DNA from: Bacteroidales bacterium UBA1800
Lineage (GTDB): Bacteria > Bacteroidota > Bacteroidia > Bacteroidales > VadinHA17
NCBI GenBank assembly: GCA_002319915.1
Contig: DCFQ01000007.1
Location: forward strand, 137,401-201,400
Reading direction: 5' to 3'
DNA: 64,000 nt
The notes beneath the pieces were generated by a model that was not told where the DNA came from, ran no database searches, and saw only the letters and a program-made list of their open reading frames with translations. A program made the translations under genes and the position numbers. This document shows, in pieces, positions 55,298 to 63,982 of this stretch (its first letter is position 1; each line of letters starts with the position of its first letter).

Positions 55298-55984
55298 ATG
55301 CCAAGTGCAAAATCTTATGCCAGCAGGGGCCTTATATTGATCATTCTGTTGCAGGCCCAATTTCTGTGTTTCGCCCAGGAATTCCATGGAGCCAGCCTTC
55401 CCCCGGAATATAAAGGAGGTGTGGCTGCACTCAGGGAGTTCATCGATCATAATCTTAAATATCCCGGGGCTGCCAATGAAAAAAAGATCCAGGGAGTGGT
55501 CATGGTGGAATTCACTGTCACCAAAGGAGGGAAAGTACAGGATATCAACGTATTGAAGGGGATCAATGCCGCATATGATGCCGAGGCGATCCGGGTCGCA
55601 GGCTTGCTGAATGACTGGCAGCCCGGGAAGGACCTGGGCAGCAGCGTTGATTGCAGGATCAGAATGCCGGTAGTATTCAAAGGCGAAAGGGTTAAGGATG
55701 AACCTCTGAAGCATCCTGTCTCGGGAATGGTAAGTGAAGAATGCACCGGAAGACCCCTTGGCGGAGTTCTTGTTGTGATCCGCGGAACAAATAACGGGAC
55801 GGTAACTGACTCGGCAGGTAAATTTGAGCTTGAAATTCCCAATGATAAAAGTGAGCTGGAATTCATGTCGGTCAGATTCAAAGCGAAACAAGTGAATGTA
55901 AAGTATTTGCAGAATGTCCAGGTAAAACTCGAGAGCCAGGTCTACCTGATCGATTTCGACGAGGTCCGGATGGTGCTAATCTGA
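55298..55984 (+). CDS. TonB C-terminal domain protein with a carboxypeptidase-regulatory-like domain
   Basis: About 228 residues from the ATG at 55298, where a signal-like helix (GLILIILLQAQFLCFAQ) begins; the ATG at 55250 would add 16 residues. Residues about 30-125 are a TonB_C domain (GGVAALREFIDHNLKYP, GVVMVEFTVTKGGKVQDINVLKG, DAEAIR). Residues about 140-225 are a CarboxypepD_reg-like beta-sandwich (GMVSEECTGRPLGGVLVVIRG, VTDSAGKFELEIP). The Pro-rich periplasm-spanning part of true TonB is absent and the helix resembles a cleavable signal, so it may not be an energy transducer. Confidence 0.78.
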   Translation: MPSAKSYASRGLILIILLQAQFLCFAQEFHGASLPPEYKGGVAALREFIDHNLKYPGAANEKKIQGVVMVEFTVTKGGKVQDINVLKGINAAYDAEAIRVAGLLNDWQPGKDLGSSVDCRIRMPVVFKGERVKDEPLKHPVSGMVSEECTGRPLGGVLVVIRGTNNGTVTDSAGKFELEIPNDKSELEFMSVRFKAKQVNVKYLQNVQVKLESQVYLIDFDEVRMVLI

Positions 55985-56117
55985 GTTTCCCGTCCGGGGT
56001 GGTACAGCCTGCGGGAATTATAGGCCAGGATCAAAATCGCTTGCAGGGACACAATTTTGATCCAAATTGTGGACGGAGTTCATATTTTTGCAGGAACAGT
56101 AATAAGGAAAAACCTAT

Positions 56118-57002
56118 ATGGGTGAAGAAACTGCAAGAAACACAGGTCCGTCCGGTATTGACATTGTTTATGAGCGGTTTGGGGATCATTCATCGCCGCC
56201 GGTTCTGCTCATCATGGGCGGAGGTGCCCAGATGATCGTATGGCCGGAACAGTTTTGCGATGCGCTTGTAAAACATGGCCTCCAGGTGATAAGGTTTGAC
56301 AACCGGGACTCAGGCTTGTCGACACATTTCAGTGATGCTCCGGTGCCGGATCTGGCTGCCGCGATAGCAGGGGATTACTCTACGGCTTCATACACTCTCT
56401 CGGATATGGCAGCCGACACAATCGGGTTTATGGATGCGCTCGGTTTCAGCTATGCTCACCTTGTGGGTGCTTCGATGGGAGGGATGATAGCACAGACAAT
56501 TGCCATCGAATACCCGGCAAGGGTGAGGTCACTGACATCGATGATGTCCACGACCGGGAACAGTAAAGTCGGTCAGCCCGATTTCAGCGCGCTGAGGCAT
56601 CTTGGTGCTCCGCCCAGAGATGACCGCCAGGGATATATTGATTGGCAGCTGAGATCACTCAAGGCAATTGGATCGCCTGCTTACCCGCTGGATGAAGCTG
56701 CCGTGGCGGAGCGTGCCGGTCGCGCCTGGGACCGCGATCACGATCCGTTAAGCATGCTGCGGCAGTCGGTGGCAGTCCTTAAATCGGGCGACCGTACCGA
56801 AATGCTCCGGCAGCTTAATGTTCCTGCCCTGGTCATCCATGGGGCTGCCGACAAAATGTGTGATCTAAGCGGAGGTAAAGCAACGGCTGAGGCTATTCCC
56901 GGAGCCGAATTGGTCATTTTCCAGGGCATGGGACACGGTTTCCCCGCTCCTTTGCTGGCTGAGTTTGCAGACAGGATCGCCACGCTCATCTGGCGGGCAT
57001 GA
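56118..57002 (+). CDS. alpha/beta hydrolase
   Basis: 294 residues, no signal peptide. The fold motifs are in place: IMGGGAQMIVWP (oxyanion-hole strand), RFDNRDSGLST, nucleophile Ser in GASMGGM (about 116), and the acid Asp (in GAADKMCDL) and His (in GMGHGFPAP) late in the chain. Resembles esterases of the RdmC / aclacinomycin methylesterase-like group. The substrate is unknown. It stands alone. Confidence 0.88.
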   Translation: MGEETARNTGPSGIDIVYERFGDHSSPPVLLIMGGGAQMIVWPEQFCDALVKHGLQVIRFDNRDSGLSTHFSDAPVPDLAAAIAGDYSTASYTLSDMAADTIGFMDALGFSYAHLVGASMGGMIAQTIAIEYPARVRSLTSMMSTTGNSKVGQPDFSALRHLGAPPRDDRQGYIDWQLRSLKAIGSPAYPLDEAAVAERAGRAWDRDHDPLSMLRQSVAVLKSGDRTEMLRQLNVPALVIHGAADKMCDLSGGKATAEAIPGAELVIFQGMGHGFPAPLLAEFADRIATLIWRA

Positions 57003-57174
57003 AGACAAGGATGTCTTTCCTCTTTAATATACCGGCATAATTTTTGTGCCTTTTTAAGGCAGCGTGACTGGCTCAGAATGAGCACAGCAGCATGCGCATC
57101 AGGTCGGCAGGGCTGGCATATAGAATTTAGTCCGGCTTTTACGGATTGATTACCTGAACCTTATAATAGAAAAA

Positions 57175-57594
57175 ATGAAAATCACCACAAGACTTAAAAG
57201 GAGATTCCTGAGGAACATCCTTATTTTCCTTGGGGTCTGCAGCACAGGGTTCTTAACATTTTGTGCAAAGTACGGTACCCTGGCATCGAACTTTCTTAAT
57301 GCAAAAGGTACCATAAAGTCGAAAGACTCATCAAGCGCAATAAGCGGGATCCAGGTAGAAGTCAAAAACAGTTTGTTGGGAGCGGTTGGCCAGACGGATA
57401 GCAACGGCCTCTTTTCGGTCAGCTGTGAACTGGATAACTCCGCAACCAGCCTCGATCTTTCCATTACCGATGTTGACGGTCCCTCCAACGGGAGCTATCT
57501 CCGGAAGGATACGATCATCGTGCTGACCCCCGGTGAAATTGCCTCGCAGCTTAAGGAAAACGTGAACATCATGCTGGTAAAGAGTGAAAAGTAG
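57175..57594 (+). CDS. putative lipoprotein of an rSAM/lipoprotein system
   Basis: 139 residues. The N-terminus is basic, then a helix ending in GFLTFC (Cys about 30), then a small carboxypeptidase-regulatory-like beta domain (AKGTIKSKDSSSAISGIQVEV). It resembles the TIGR04134 family of lipoproteins that accompany the TIGR04133 radical SAM enzymes in Bacteroidota, and the next gene is indeed such a radical SAM protein, overlapping by 11 bases. It may be the substrate or a partner of that enzyme. The family is named from memory. Confidence 0.72.
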   Translation: MKITTRLKRRFLRNILIFLGVCSTGFLTFCAKYGTLASNFLNAKGTIKSKDSSSAISGIQVEVKNSLLGAVGQTDSNGLFSVSCELDNSATSLDLSITDVDGPSNGSYLRKDTIIVLTPGEIASQLKENVNIMLVKSEK

Positions 57595-58660
57595 AAATAT
57601 TTCATTCAAAAAACGGCTGATATTTGATCTGTTCAAGGAATACCGGAAGAGCGAAATCTCACTTCACGAGCTGCAATACCTTTTCTGGGAATGCACTCTC
57701 AGGTGCAACCTGACCTGCATTCATTGCGGCAGCGACTGCAGGAACGGCAGCCTGGTCCCGGATATGCCAGCCTCCGACTTTCTCAAGGTGACGGAACGGA
57801 TCAGGGACCAATACGATCCCGGTAAAGTCATGGTTGTTATCACAGGGGGAGAACCCCTGGTGAGGAAGGATCTCGAATCCTGTGGGAGGGAACTTGCAAA
57901 GCAGGGATACCAATGGGGTATCGTGACAAACGGGGTGCTCCTGACGGAGGCCAGGTTAAAGAGCCTGGTGGAAGCAGGTCTAAGGTCCGTAACTGTGAGC
58001 CTTGACGGGTTGGAGGCGAGCCACAACTGGTTAAGAAATAAAGAGTGCTTTGCAGCTGCTTTCAGGTCAATCTCCATTCTGGCCAGGCGCGACGAACTGG
58101 TATTTGATGTTGTGACATGCGTGAATCAGAAGAATTTCGGAGAGCTGAATGAAATCTGCGAACTTCTGATCTCCGCCGGGGTAAAGAGGTGGCGGCTTTT
58201 TACAATCACCCCGACCGGCAGGGCCATTGATAATCCCATTTTAAGACTGACCGGATCCCAACTGAAGGCCCTGATGGAATTCATAACTGAAACAAGGAAA
58301 GCAGGCCGGATTGCCCTTAACCTGGAATGTGAAGGATTTGTCGGAAATTATGAAATGGAAGTGCGCGACACTATCTTTTTCTGCAGGGCAGGCATAAACA
58401 TAGCATCTGTCCTGGCTGACGGATCGATCTCAGCTTGTCCCAATATTGACAGGAGGTTTTCCCAGGGCAACATATACTATTCTGACTTCCTCGATACCTG
58501 GAACAGCAGGTTCAATGTTATGCGTGACAGAGACTGGATGAAGACGGGGATATGCAGAGAGTGCAGGGCATTCAAATGGTGCAGCGGGAATGGAATGCAT
58601 CTTCGCATTCAGGACTCCGGGGAGGTCTTGTGCTGCAATTATAAGATCCTTAACGAATAA
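57584..58660 (+). CDS. radical SAM/SPASM enzyme of an rSAM/lipoprotein system
   Basis: 358 residues from a GTG start inside the lipoprotein gene. The radical SAM motif is C41-NLT-C45-IH-C48, followed by ITGGEPLVRKD. The C-terminal SPASM domain has Cys in FCRAG, SACPNID, GICRECRAFKWCSG and EVLCCNY, enough for auxiliary Fe-S clusters. It resembles TIGR04133. SPASM enzymes often modify peptides or small proteins, and the overlap with the lipoprotein gene makes that protein a natural candidate target. The chemistry is not known. Confidence 0.82.
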   Translation: MKSRNISFKKRLIFDLFKEYRKSEISLHELQYLFWECTLRCNLTCIHCGSDCRNGSLVPDMPASDFLKVTERIRDQYDPGKVMVVITGGEPLVRKDLESCGRELAKQGYQWGIVTNGVLLTEARLKSLVEAGLRSVTVSLDGLEASHNWLRNKECFAAAFRSISILARRDELVFDVVTCVNQKNFGELNEICELLISAGVKRWRLFTITPTGRAIDNPILRLTGSQLKALMEFITETRKAGRIALNLECEGFVGNYEMEVRDTIFFCRAGINIASVLADGSISACPNIDRRFSQGNIYYSDFLDTWNSRFNVMRDRDWMKTGICRECRAFKWCSGNGMHLRIQDSGEVLCCNYKILNE

Positions 58661-58831
58661 AGGCTGTTCAGAACCAAAATTACACACTGCTTTCCGCCTT
58701 CATCCGTATTCATGATCGCAGTCATACTGCCGAAGCTGCCTGACAACGAAGGTCAATGCTTCTGATATACCGGGAATGAACAATAGGACAAGCCCCCTGT
58801 TATTCTGGCAAACTTGGCAACTGTAAAACCA

Positions 58832-59407
58832 ATGTCAAACAAAACGGAAAAGGAGCTTTCACCGGAGCAAAGCCGGGAATTGCTGGCAGTGCTGAAAACC
58901 CGTTTCGACAGGAACATGAACCGCCACAAGGGCCTGGAGTGGGCAGGGGTATTGGCAAGGCTGGATGGTGATCCGCGGAAACTGTGGTCGCTGAATGAGA
59001 TGGAAAGAACCGGCGGGGAACCTGATGTTGTCGGGCGTGATGAACAAACGGGCGAGTATAATTTTTATGACTGTTCGGCGGAAACCCCGGCAGAGCGGAG
59101 AAATCTCTGTTATGACCGTGAGGGCCTGGATGAAAGGGAAAAGCACGGGGTGCATCCCAATGGTAATGCCATCGAAATGGCAGCCTCAATCGGTATTGAA
59201 CTTCTTACGGAGGAACAGTACAGGGAACTGCAGGGACTTGGAAGCTTCGATCTGAAAACATCAAGCTGGGTGAAAACCCCGCCCCGTATCAGGAAAGCCG
59301 GCGGCGCAATCTTTGCTGACCGCCGTTATGACACAGTATTCATTTATCATAACAGCGCCCCTTCATTTTACGGCCACAGGGGATTCCGCGGCTTGCTGAG
59401 GGTCTGA
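58832..59407 (+). CDS. DUF4256 family protein
   Basis: 191 residues from the ATG at 58832; an in-frame TTG at 58814 is less likely. Typical blocks of the DUF4256 family are seen (LLAVLKTRF, KLWSLNEMERTGGEPDVV, YDREGLDEREKHGVHP, GGAIFADRRYDTVFIYHN). The family is cytoplasmic and its function is unknown to me. Stands alone. Confidence 0.82.
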   Translation: MSNKTEKELSPEQSRELLAVLKTRFDRNMNRHKGLEWAGVLARLDGDPRKLWSLNEMERTGGEPDVVGRDEQTGEYNFYDCSAETPAERRNLCYDREGLDEREKHGVHPNGNAIEMAASIGIELLTEEQYRELQGLGSFDLKTSSWVKTPPRIRKAGGAIFADRRYDTVFIYHNSAPSFYGHRGFRGLLRV

Positions 59408-59516
59408 ATGCCTGGCTCCTTAGTAGAGCGAACAATGACTGTCAAGGTTTGTTTGAACCAGAAGGGTCCTGCATCCTTCGGGATCAGGACATGGATGAAG
59501 TTAAAAACCGGGTGAG

Positions 59517-59864
59517 ATGAATACAGGAATAAGGACCGTAATTTATCCAGTAAAGGATCTGCAAAAGGCAAGGGCATTGTTTATTAATATACTGGGTTCT
59601 GAGCCATATATTGAAAGCCCGCAGTATATCGGATTCAGGATTGGCGACCAGGAGATCGGCCTCGATCCCGGCGGACACAGGCAGGGGATGACAGTATACT
59701 ATAAGGTCGATGATATCTACAAGATAAAACAGTCGCTACTGAATAACGGGGCTACAATAATCCAGGATGTGAAGAACGTCGGGGGAGGCAGATCCATAGC
59801 TGCCCTTAAGGACCCGGACGGGAATATAATAGGACTCATTCAGGATTCCTCCCCTTCACAATAG
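59517..59864 (+). CDS. VOC-superfamily (glyoxalase-like) protein
   Basis: 115 residues, one vicinal-oxygen-chelate module. It begins RTVIYPVKDLQKARALFINI and ends with AALKDPDGNIIGLIQ, the usual C-terminal strand with the metal-site Glu replaced by Gln-rich ending. Likely a small binding or ring-cleaving/isomerising protein; the substrate is unknown. Confidence 0.82.
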   Translation: MNTGIRTVIYPVKDLQKARALFINILGSEPYIESPQYIGFRIGDQEIGLDPGGHRQGMTVYYKVDDIYKIKQSLLNNGATIIQDVKNVGGGRSIAALKDPDGNIIGLIQDSSPSQ

Positions 59865-59942
59865 ACCACACCTGAAGCATATATCCAATTCCATACCTGG
59901 TCAGTTATCCGCTATGTGGTTTGATTTTTTACCTTTACCCCA

Positions 59943-60455
59943 ATGAATAAGAAAGTCATTTCAATATTCGTTTTTGCCGTCTTTGCGGCGATATGCCCGG
60001 CACAGCAGAACCATACCTGGGATAAATGGAGCTGGCTTACGGGTACCTGGGCCGGCGAAGGTGAAGGGGCTCCCGGACAGGGATCAGGAACTTTTTCCTT
60101 TTCCTATGACCTTGACAAAAACATCCTGGTCAGGAAAAGCCATTCCGAATACCCTGCAACCACTGATAAACCGGCGACCATTCATGATGATCTGATGATC
60201 ATTTACCCTGGTACCGAAGGCAACCAGGACAAAGCAGTCTACTTTGACAATGAAGGACATACGATTTTCTACTCAGTTGATTTCAATGAAAAATCAATAA
60301 TTCTTACAAGCGAAAGATCACACAATGGCCCGGTATTCAAGCTGGTCTATAAGTTGCTTGATCCTGGCACTGTCAGCGTTTCATTTCAAATGTCCAGGGA
60401 TGGTGTTGATTTCATGACTTATGTTGAAGGCAAAAGCAGGAAAGTAAAGCCCTGA
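59943..60455 (+). CDS. secreted protein of a DUF1579-like / lipocalin-like fold
   Basis: 170 residues with a signal peptide ending CPAQQ. The mature part begins WDKWSWLTGTWAGEGEG and consists of alternating beta strands (SFSYDLDKNILVRKSH, HTIFYSVDFNEKSIILTSER), as in small beta-barrel ligand-binding domains. I cannot name a function. Neighbours are unrelated small genes. Confidence 0.62.
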   Translation: MNKKVISIFVFAVFAAICPAQQNHTWDKWSWLTGTWAGEGEGAPGQGSGTFSFSYDLDKNILVRKSHSEYPATTDKPATIHDDLMIIYPGTEGNQDKAVYFDNEGHTIFYSVDFNEKSIILTSERSHNGPVFKLVYKLLDPGTVSVSFQMSRDGVDFMTYVEGKSRKVKP

Positions 60456-60543
60456 GTCCGTAAGGCCGGGATACAAAAACCTGACGATCCCCGGAAATGC
60501 AATGGCGGCTACCGGGGCTGACCCCAATTAAAGGAAATATGAT

Positions 60544-61122
60544 ATGATAAAATGGCTGACTATCCTTCTGTTCTTCACGCAGCAGGGACCGAATGTCCGT
60601 GATGAATTCCGGACGAGGCTGTCAGATGCTGCACTGGAACTGACGAAGCAACAGGTCATTTATTCCCCGGGGTATTTCAGGATAGCATATCCCGGAGGCG
60701 ATGTTCCTGCCGGTAAAGGTGTTTGCACCGACGTGATCATAAGGGCATACCGGAAAGTCGGAATTGATCTTCAGAAAGAAGTGCATGAGGATATGGCTGC
60801 TGATTTCGGAGCTTATCCTCACAGGTGGGGGCTTACCGCGACCGATACAAATATTGATCACAGGCGGGTGCCTAACCTGATGACCTTCTTCTCGAGGAAA
60901 GGCCTCACCCTTGCCACCGGCCAGGACCCCGCGAACTACAGGCCCGGAGATATCGTCTGCTGGGATCTGGGGGGAGGTGTTACTCATATCGGGATCGTGG
61001 TAAACAAAAAGTCCCTTTCCGCCGGCAGGTACCAGGTGGTGCATAATATCGGAGCCGGCCAGGTCATGGAGGATTGCCTGTTCGGATATAGGATAATAGG
61101 ACACTACCGTTACGGTAAGTGA
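60544..61122 (+). CDS. DUF1287 family protein
   Basis: 192 residues. The short N-terminal hydrophobic stretch (WLTILLFFTQQG) may be a signal. Conserved blocks fit DUF1287: GVCTDVIIRAYRKVGIDLQ with a Cys, a central NIDHRRVPN and YRPGDIVCWDLGGGVTHIGIVV with a His. The Cys/His arrangement resembles NlpC/P60-type cysteine hydrolases, so an amidase-like role at the envelope is possible. Confidence 0.8.
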   Translation: MIKWLTILLFFTQQGPNVRDEFRTRLSDAALELTKQQVIYSPGYFRIAYPGGDVPAGKGVCTDVIIRAYRKVGIDLQKEVHEDMAADFGAYPHRWGLTATDTNIDHRRVPNLMTFFSRKGLTLATGQDPANYRPGDIVCWDLGGGVTHIGIVVNKKSLSAGRYQVVHNIGAGQVMEDCLFGYRIIGHYRYGK

Positions 61123-61232
61123 TGAAAGCACTGCAAAAAAGTTTGCCGGAATGATATTCATGGCGTAGCTTTATGATACAAACCGGTTTTAGTGTAAAAT
61201 CCATTCAAACATTCGAAAAGAAGGAGGTACTT

Positions 61233-62000
61233 ATGTCTGTGAATGATTACTTTGAAGGCATTAAGCAAACGGCCGCCAGATTCGGGGAGGAAGACTTGCG
61301 AGTCCCGATCTTTTACCGCAGCCTGCGTAGCTTCGGCATATTTATGCTTGCACCTATCGACAGGATTATTGACATATTGCCGTCCGCCAGGATGAACCCG
61401 TACCGCGTCACTCCCTGGCATTGCATAGTAACCATTACAGCATCGGAATACAAGGATTCCGATATCGGCCCAAATAACCAGGTATCAATAGGTGTCCCCT
61501 TCATCATGGACAGGAAATCCCCGGTGCTGACTGGAATACTGCGCAGGCCGCCGGAGTTTCCAATGATCTATCTGCTGCACCTTCAGGCAAATACACGGAT
61601 CTCGTGTTCAGCCGGATCTGAAATGGCGGATTCCCCGGTGCTTCTGTCGGACATAAGCTTCACTGACGACGGTGAATGGGTTAGATGCAGTGCCGTCTCG
61701 GATGGCAAGCTTATCCTGAGGCTCTCCGGCCGCAAGCTTGCTGTCGCACCTTGCGGTAGGGAGCGCGTTTACCCGGTGACCCTTAAGCAAAACAGGCTTC
61801 TCCGGTCAGATTTTAGCTTCAGCGAGTGTGAAGCGGGAATTTCAAAAAGCCGGTCAGACGTCAGGCTGGAGCTTGGCGACCATCCTGCAGGTAAAATACT
61901 TAAAGACCTGGGCCAGGGAAGGATACTTTTATACCAGTACTGGCCGTCGAGGCAGGCTGTTCTGTCGATGGTGTGTGAAAGCTATCCCGTTGAGGCATAG
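61233..62000 (+). CDS. unrecognised protein, possible acetoacetate-decarboxylase-like fold
   Basis: 255 residues from the ATG at 61233. This start is chosen because a strong AAGGAGGT Shine-Dalgarno sequence ends a few bases before it; the frame is open back to 61173. Blocks such as WHCIVTITASEYKDSD and NNQVSIGVPF recall acetoacetate decarboxylase-fold proteins, but the catalytic Lys could not be identified. No signal peptide or helix. Function unknown. Confidence 0.5.
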   Translation: MSVNDYFEGIKQTAARFGEEDLRVPIFYRSLRSFGIFMLAPIDRIIDILPSARMNPYRVTPWHCIVTITASEYKDSDIGPNNQVSIGVPFIMDRKSPVLTGILRRPPEFPMIYLLHLQANTRISCSAGSEMADSPVLLSDISFTDDGEWVRCSAVSDGKLILRLSGRKLAVAPCGRERVYPVTLKQNRLLRSDFSFSECEAGISKSRSDVRLELGDHPAGKILKDLGQGRILLYQYWPSRQAVLSMVCESYPVEA

Positions 62001-62010
62001 AATAACTCAG

Positions 62011-62028
62011 TTTACACAGAGTTCCGTG
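62011..62028 (+). repeat. copy of the TTACACAGAG dispersed repeat
   Basis: TTTACACAGAGTTCCGTG carries the core found at 6841, 40364 and 54500. It begins 11 bases after the stop of the unrecognised gene. Confidence 0.55.
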
Positions 62029-62160
62029 AAACTTCTCGCAGGCAGAGCGAGGCCCCAGGCAATAAAAATCGACTCATACGGCGGCTTTGGGAAATAAATT
62101 AAATCCCAGTTCCCCATATTGCAAAAATGACTAATTTGCACTGGAAATTCTGCTTCTTTT

Positions 62161-62745
62161 ATGACACAGCCCCTTGATGATAAGGCGATTGTCGGGATGC
62201 TTAAAAAAGGGGACCCGCTCTCTTTTGATAAGATCTTCAAAAGGTATAATAAAAAAGTGTACTACTTTGCCCTTAGTTATTTAAGGAACAAGGAAGAAGC
62301 TGAAGATATCGTCCAGGAGGTATTTCTTAACCTGTGGCGGTTCAGGGTACAGATAAACGAATACATGGATTTCAGCAGGTATCTTTTTAAAATAACCTAT
62401 AACCTGACCTGCAAAAAATTCAGGAAGCAGGAATCTGACAAAAGAGTTCTCGAGGAGGTGCTGAAGAATATGCCGTCAGAGGACGATGCAACAAAGATCG
62501 AAATTGAATACAACGGCCTCGTTGAAACAACCAACAACCTGATCGGGAAACTGCCATCCCGTATGAAAAGCATTCTTATCCTGAGCATTGAGGAGCATCT
62601 TTCCCCCGAAGAGATCGCCTCAAAACTAAGTATTTCCAGGAAAACTGTTGAGAATTACCTTGCTTCGGCAAGAAGCTCCCTGAGAAAATCACTTTCTGAA
62701 GGCGGCGTCCTTTCCGTCCTGTTTTTCTGGCTTTTCATTAGATAG
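62161..62745 (+). CDS. RNA polymerase ECF sigma factor
   Basis: 194 residues. Sigma region 2 contains FDKIFKRYNKKVYYFALSYL and EEAEDIVQEVFLNLWR; region 4 contains LSPEEIASKLSISRKTVENYL. Family typical of Bacteroidota, where such factors respond through FecR anti-sigma factors to outer-membrane TonB-dependent receptors. It ends in a short hydrophobic tail (VLSVLFFWLFI), also common in this group. The anti-sigma gene starts about 150 bases downstream. Confidence 0.95.
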   Translation: MTQPLDDKAIVGMLKKGDPLSFDKIFKRYNKKVYYFALSYLRNKEEAEDIVQEVFLNLWRFRVQINEYMDFSRYLFKITYNLTCKKFRKQESDKRVLEEVLKNMPSEDDATKIEIEYNGLVETTNNLIGKLPSRMKSILILSIEEHLSPEEIASKLSISRKTVENYLASARSSLRKSLSEGGVLSVLFFWLFIR

Positions 62746-62896
62746 TAGTGCGATCCATCATTTAGATTCATTATAAATTATCTGTTTTTTGGGAAATAAC
62801 ATCCTCTGCCGGATATTATTTACTGAAAAGCGGGAATTTGATTATCCGGAGACTATATTTCGGGGAAATCTAAATGTTCTGCCGGAGGACCATAAT

Positions 62897-63958
62897 ATGG
62901 AGGAATATAAGGAAGTTTTCGATAACAGGGTATTGATCAGGTACCTGGATGGTTCAGGAACTGACAGGGATAAGGAATTGATAATGAAATGGCTTGAAGA
63001 TCCGGAGATCGGACATGAGGTAGAGAAAGAGTCATTTCTTTTCTGGGAGAGATCAAATCCCGGGATGAAGACGGGTGATTACAATGATGACCACATTCTC
63101 GACAGGATCCATCACAGGATCAACCTGAGCAGCCAGGATCAGTTACCGACCCCGGTCCGGAGAAGCTTCGTGGTGGTCCTGACCAGGATTGCGGCAATTC
63201 TGTTTATACCCCTGCTTTTGGCTTCTGTCCTGCTTTATTATGATACCATGTCTCCCGGAAGCAATGCAACCTGGGCGGAGATCCATTCACCATACGGGAC
63301 AAGGACTGATTTTAGTCTGCCCGATGGATCAAAAGGATGGCTGAATGGGGGTTCCTCATTACAATTTCCGGCCCGTTTTTCCGGGAACAAAAGAAAGGTA
63401 GCTCTGAATGGGGAAGCATTTTTTGAGGTTATTACCAATCCAAGGAAACCTTTTATTGTTTCGACGGGGAATATTGATGTGAAAGTTACCGGAACGGCAT
63501 TCAATGTAATGGCATACGCGGATGAGGAAAATACGGAAGTAACCCTCAAGTCCGGGCGGGTTGAAATTTACAGCAAAAGATCAGGCTTTAAGCAAAGCAT
63601 TGCAATACTGAAACCTGAAGAGACTTTCACATTTGATAACTATGATAATTCAGGTCTGATACAGCATGTAAATATTTCAGACAGACTATCATGGATCGAC
63701 GGGAAACTGACTTTCAAATATGAGCCGTTTGAAGAAGTCGTAAAGAAACTGAACCGATGGTACAATGTGAACATTCAGATAAAAGACACTTTGCTGAATT
63801 CATACGTCTATTACGGCACCTTCCAGAATGAGACACTTGATGAGGTGCTGAAGCTGCTCCAGTTTACGGCACCCATTAAATATAATGATCTGGCTCGTGT
63901 GAAAAGACCTGACGGAACATTCGAGAAAAGAAAGATAGAGATATACAATAAACTTTAA
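62897..63958 (+). CDS. FecR-family anti-sigma factor
   Basis: 353 residues from the ATG at 62897, preceded by GGAGG; an in-frame TTG at 62789 is unlikely. The N-terminal cytoplasmic domain (1-85) binds the sigma factor, one helix (FVVVLTRIAAILFIPLLLASVLLYY) crosses the membrane, and the periplasmic FecR domain (WAEIHSPYGTRTDFSLPDGS, VKVTGTAFNVMAY, VTLKSGRVEI) is followed by a DUF4974-like end (LTFKYEPFEEVVKKLNRWYNV). It holds the ECF sigma factor inactive until a surface receptor signals. Confidence 0.95.
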   Translation: MEEYKEVFDNRVLIRYLDGSGTDRDKELIMKWLEDPEIGHEVEKESFLFWERSNPGMKTGDYNDDHILDRIHHRINLSSQDQLPTPVRRSFVVVLTRIAAILFIPLLLASVLLYYDTMSPGSNATWAEIHSPYGTRTDFSLPDGSKGWLNGGSSLQFPARFSGNKRKVALNGEAFFEVITNPRKPFIVSTGNIDVKVTGTAFNVMAYADEENTEVTLKSGRVEIYSKRSGFKQSIAILKPEETFTFDNYDNSGLIQHVNISDRLSWIDGKLTFKYEPFEEVVKKLNRWYNVNIQIKDTLLNSYVYYGTFQNETLDEVLKLLQFTAPIKYNDLARVKRPDGTFEKRKIEIYNKL

Positions 63959-63982
63959 ACCCGCTAACTAACCTAAATCCTG

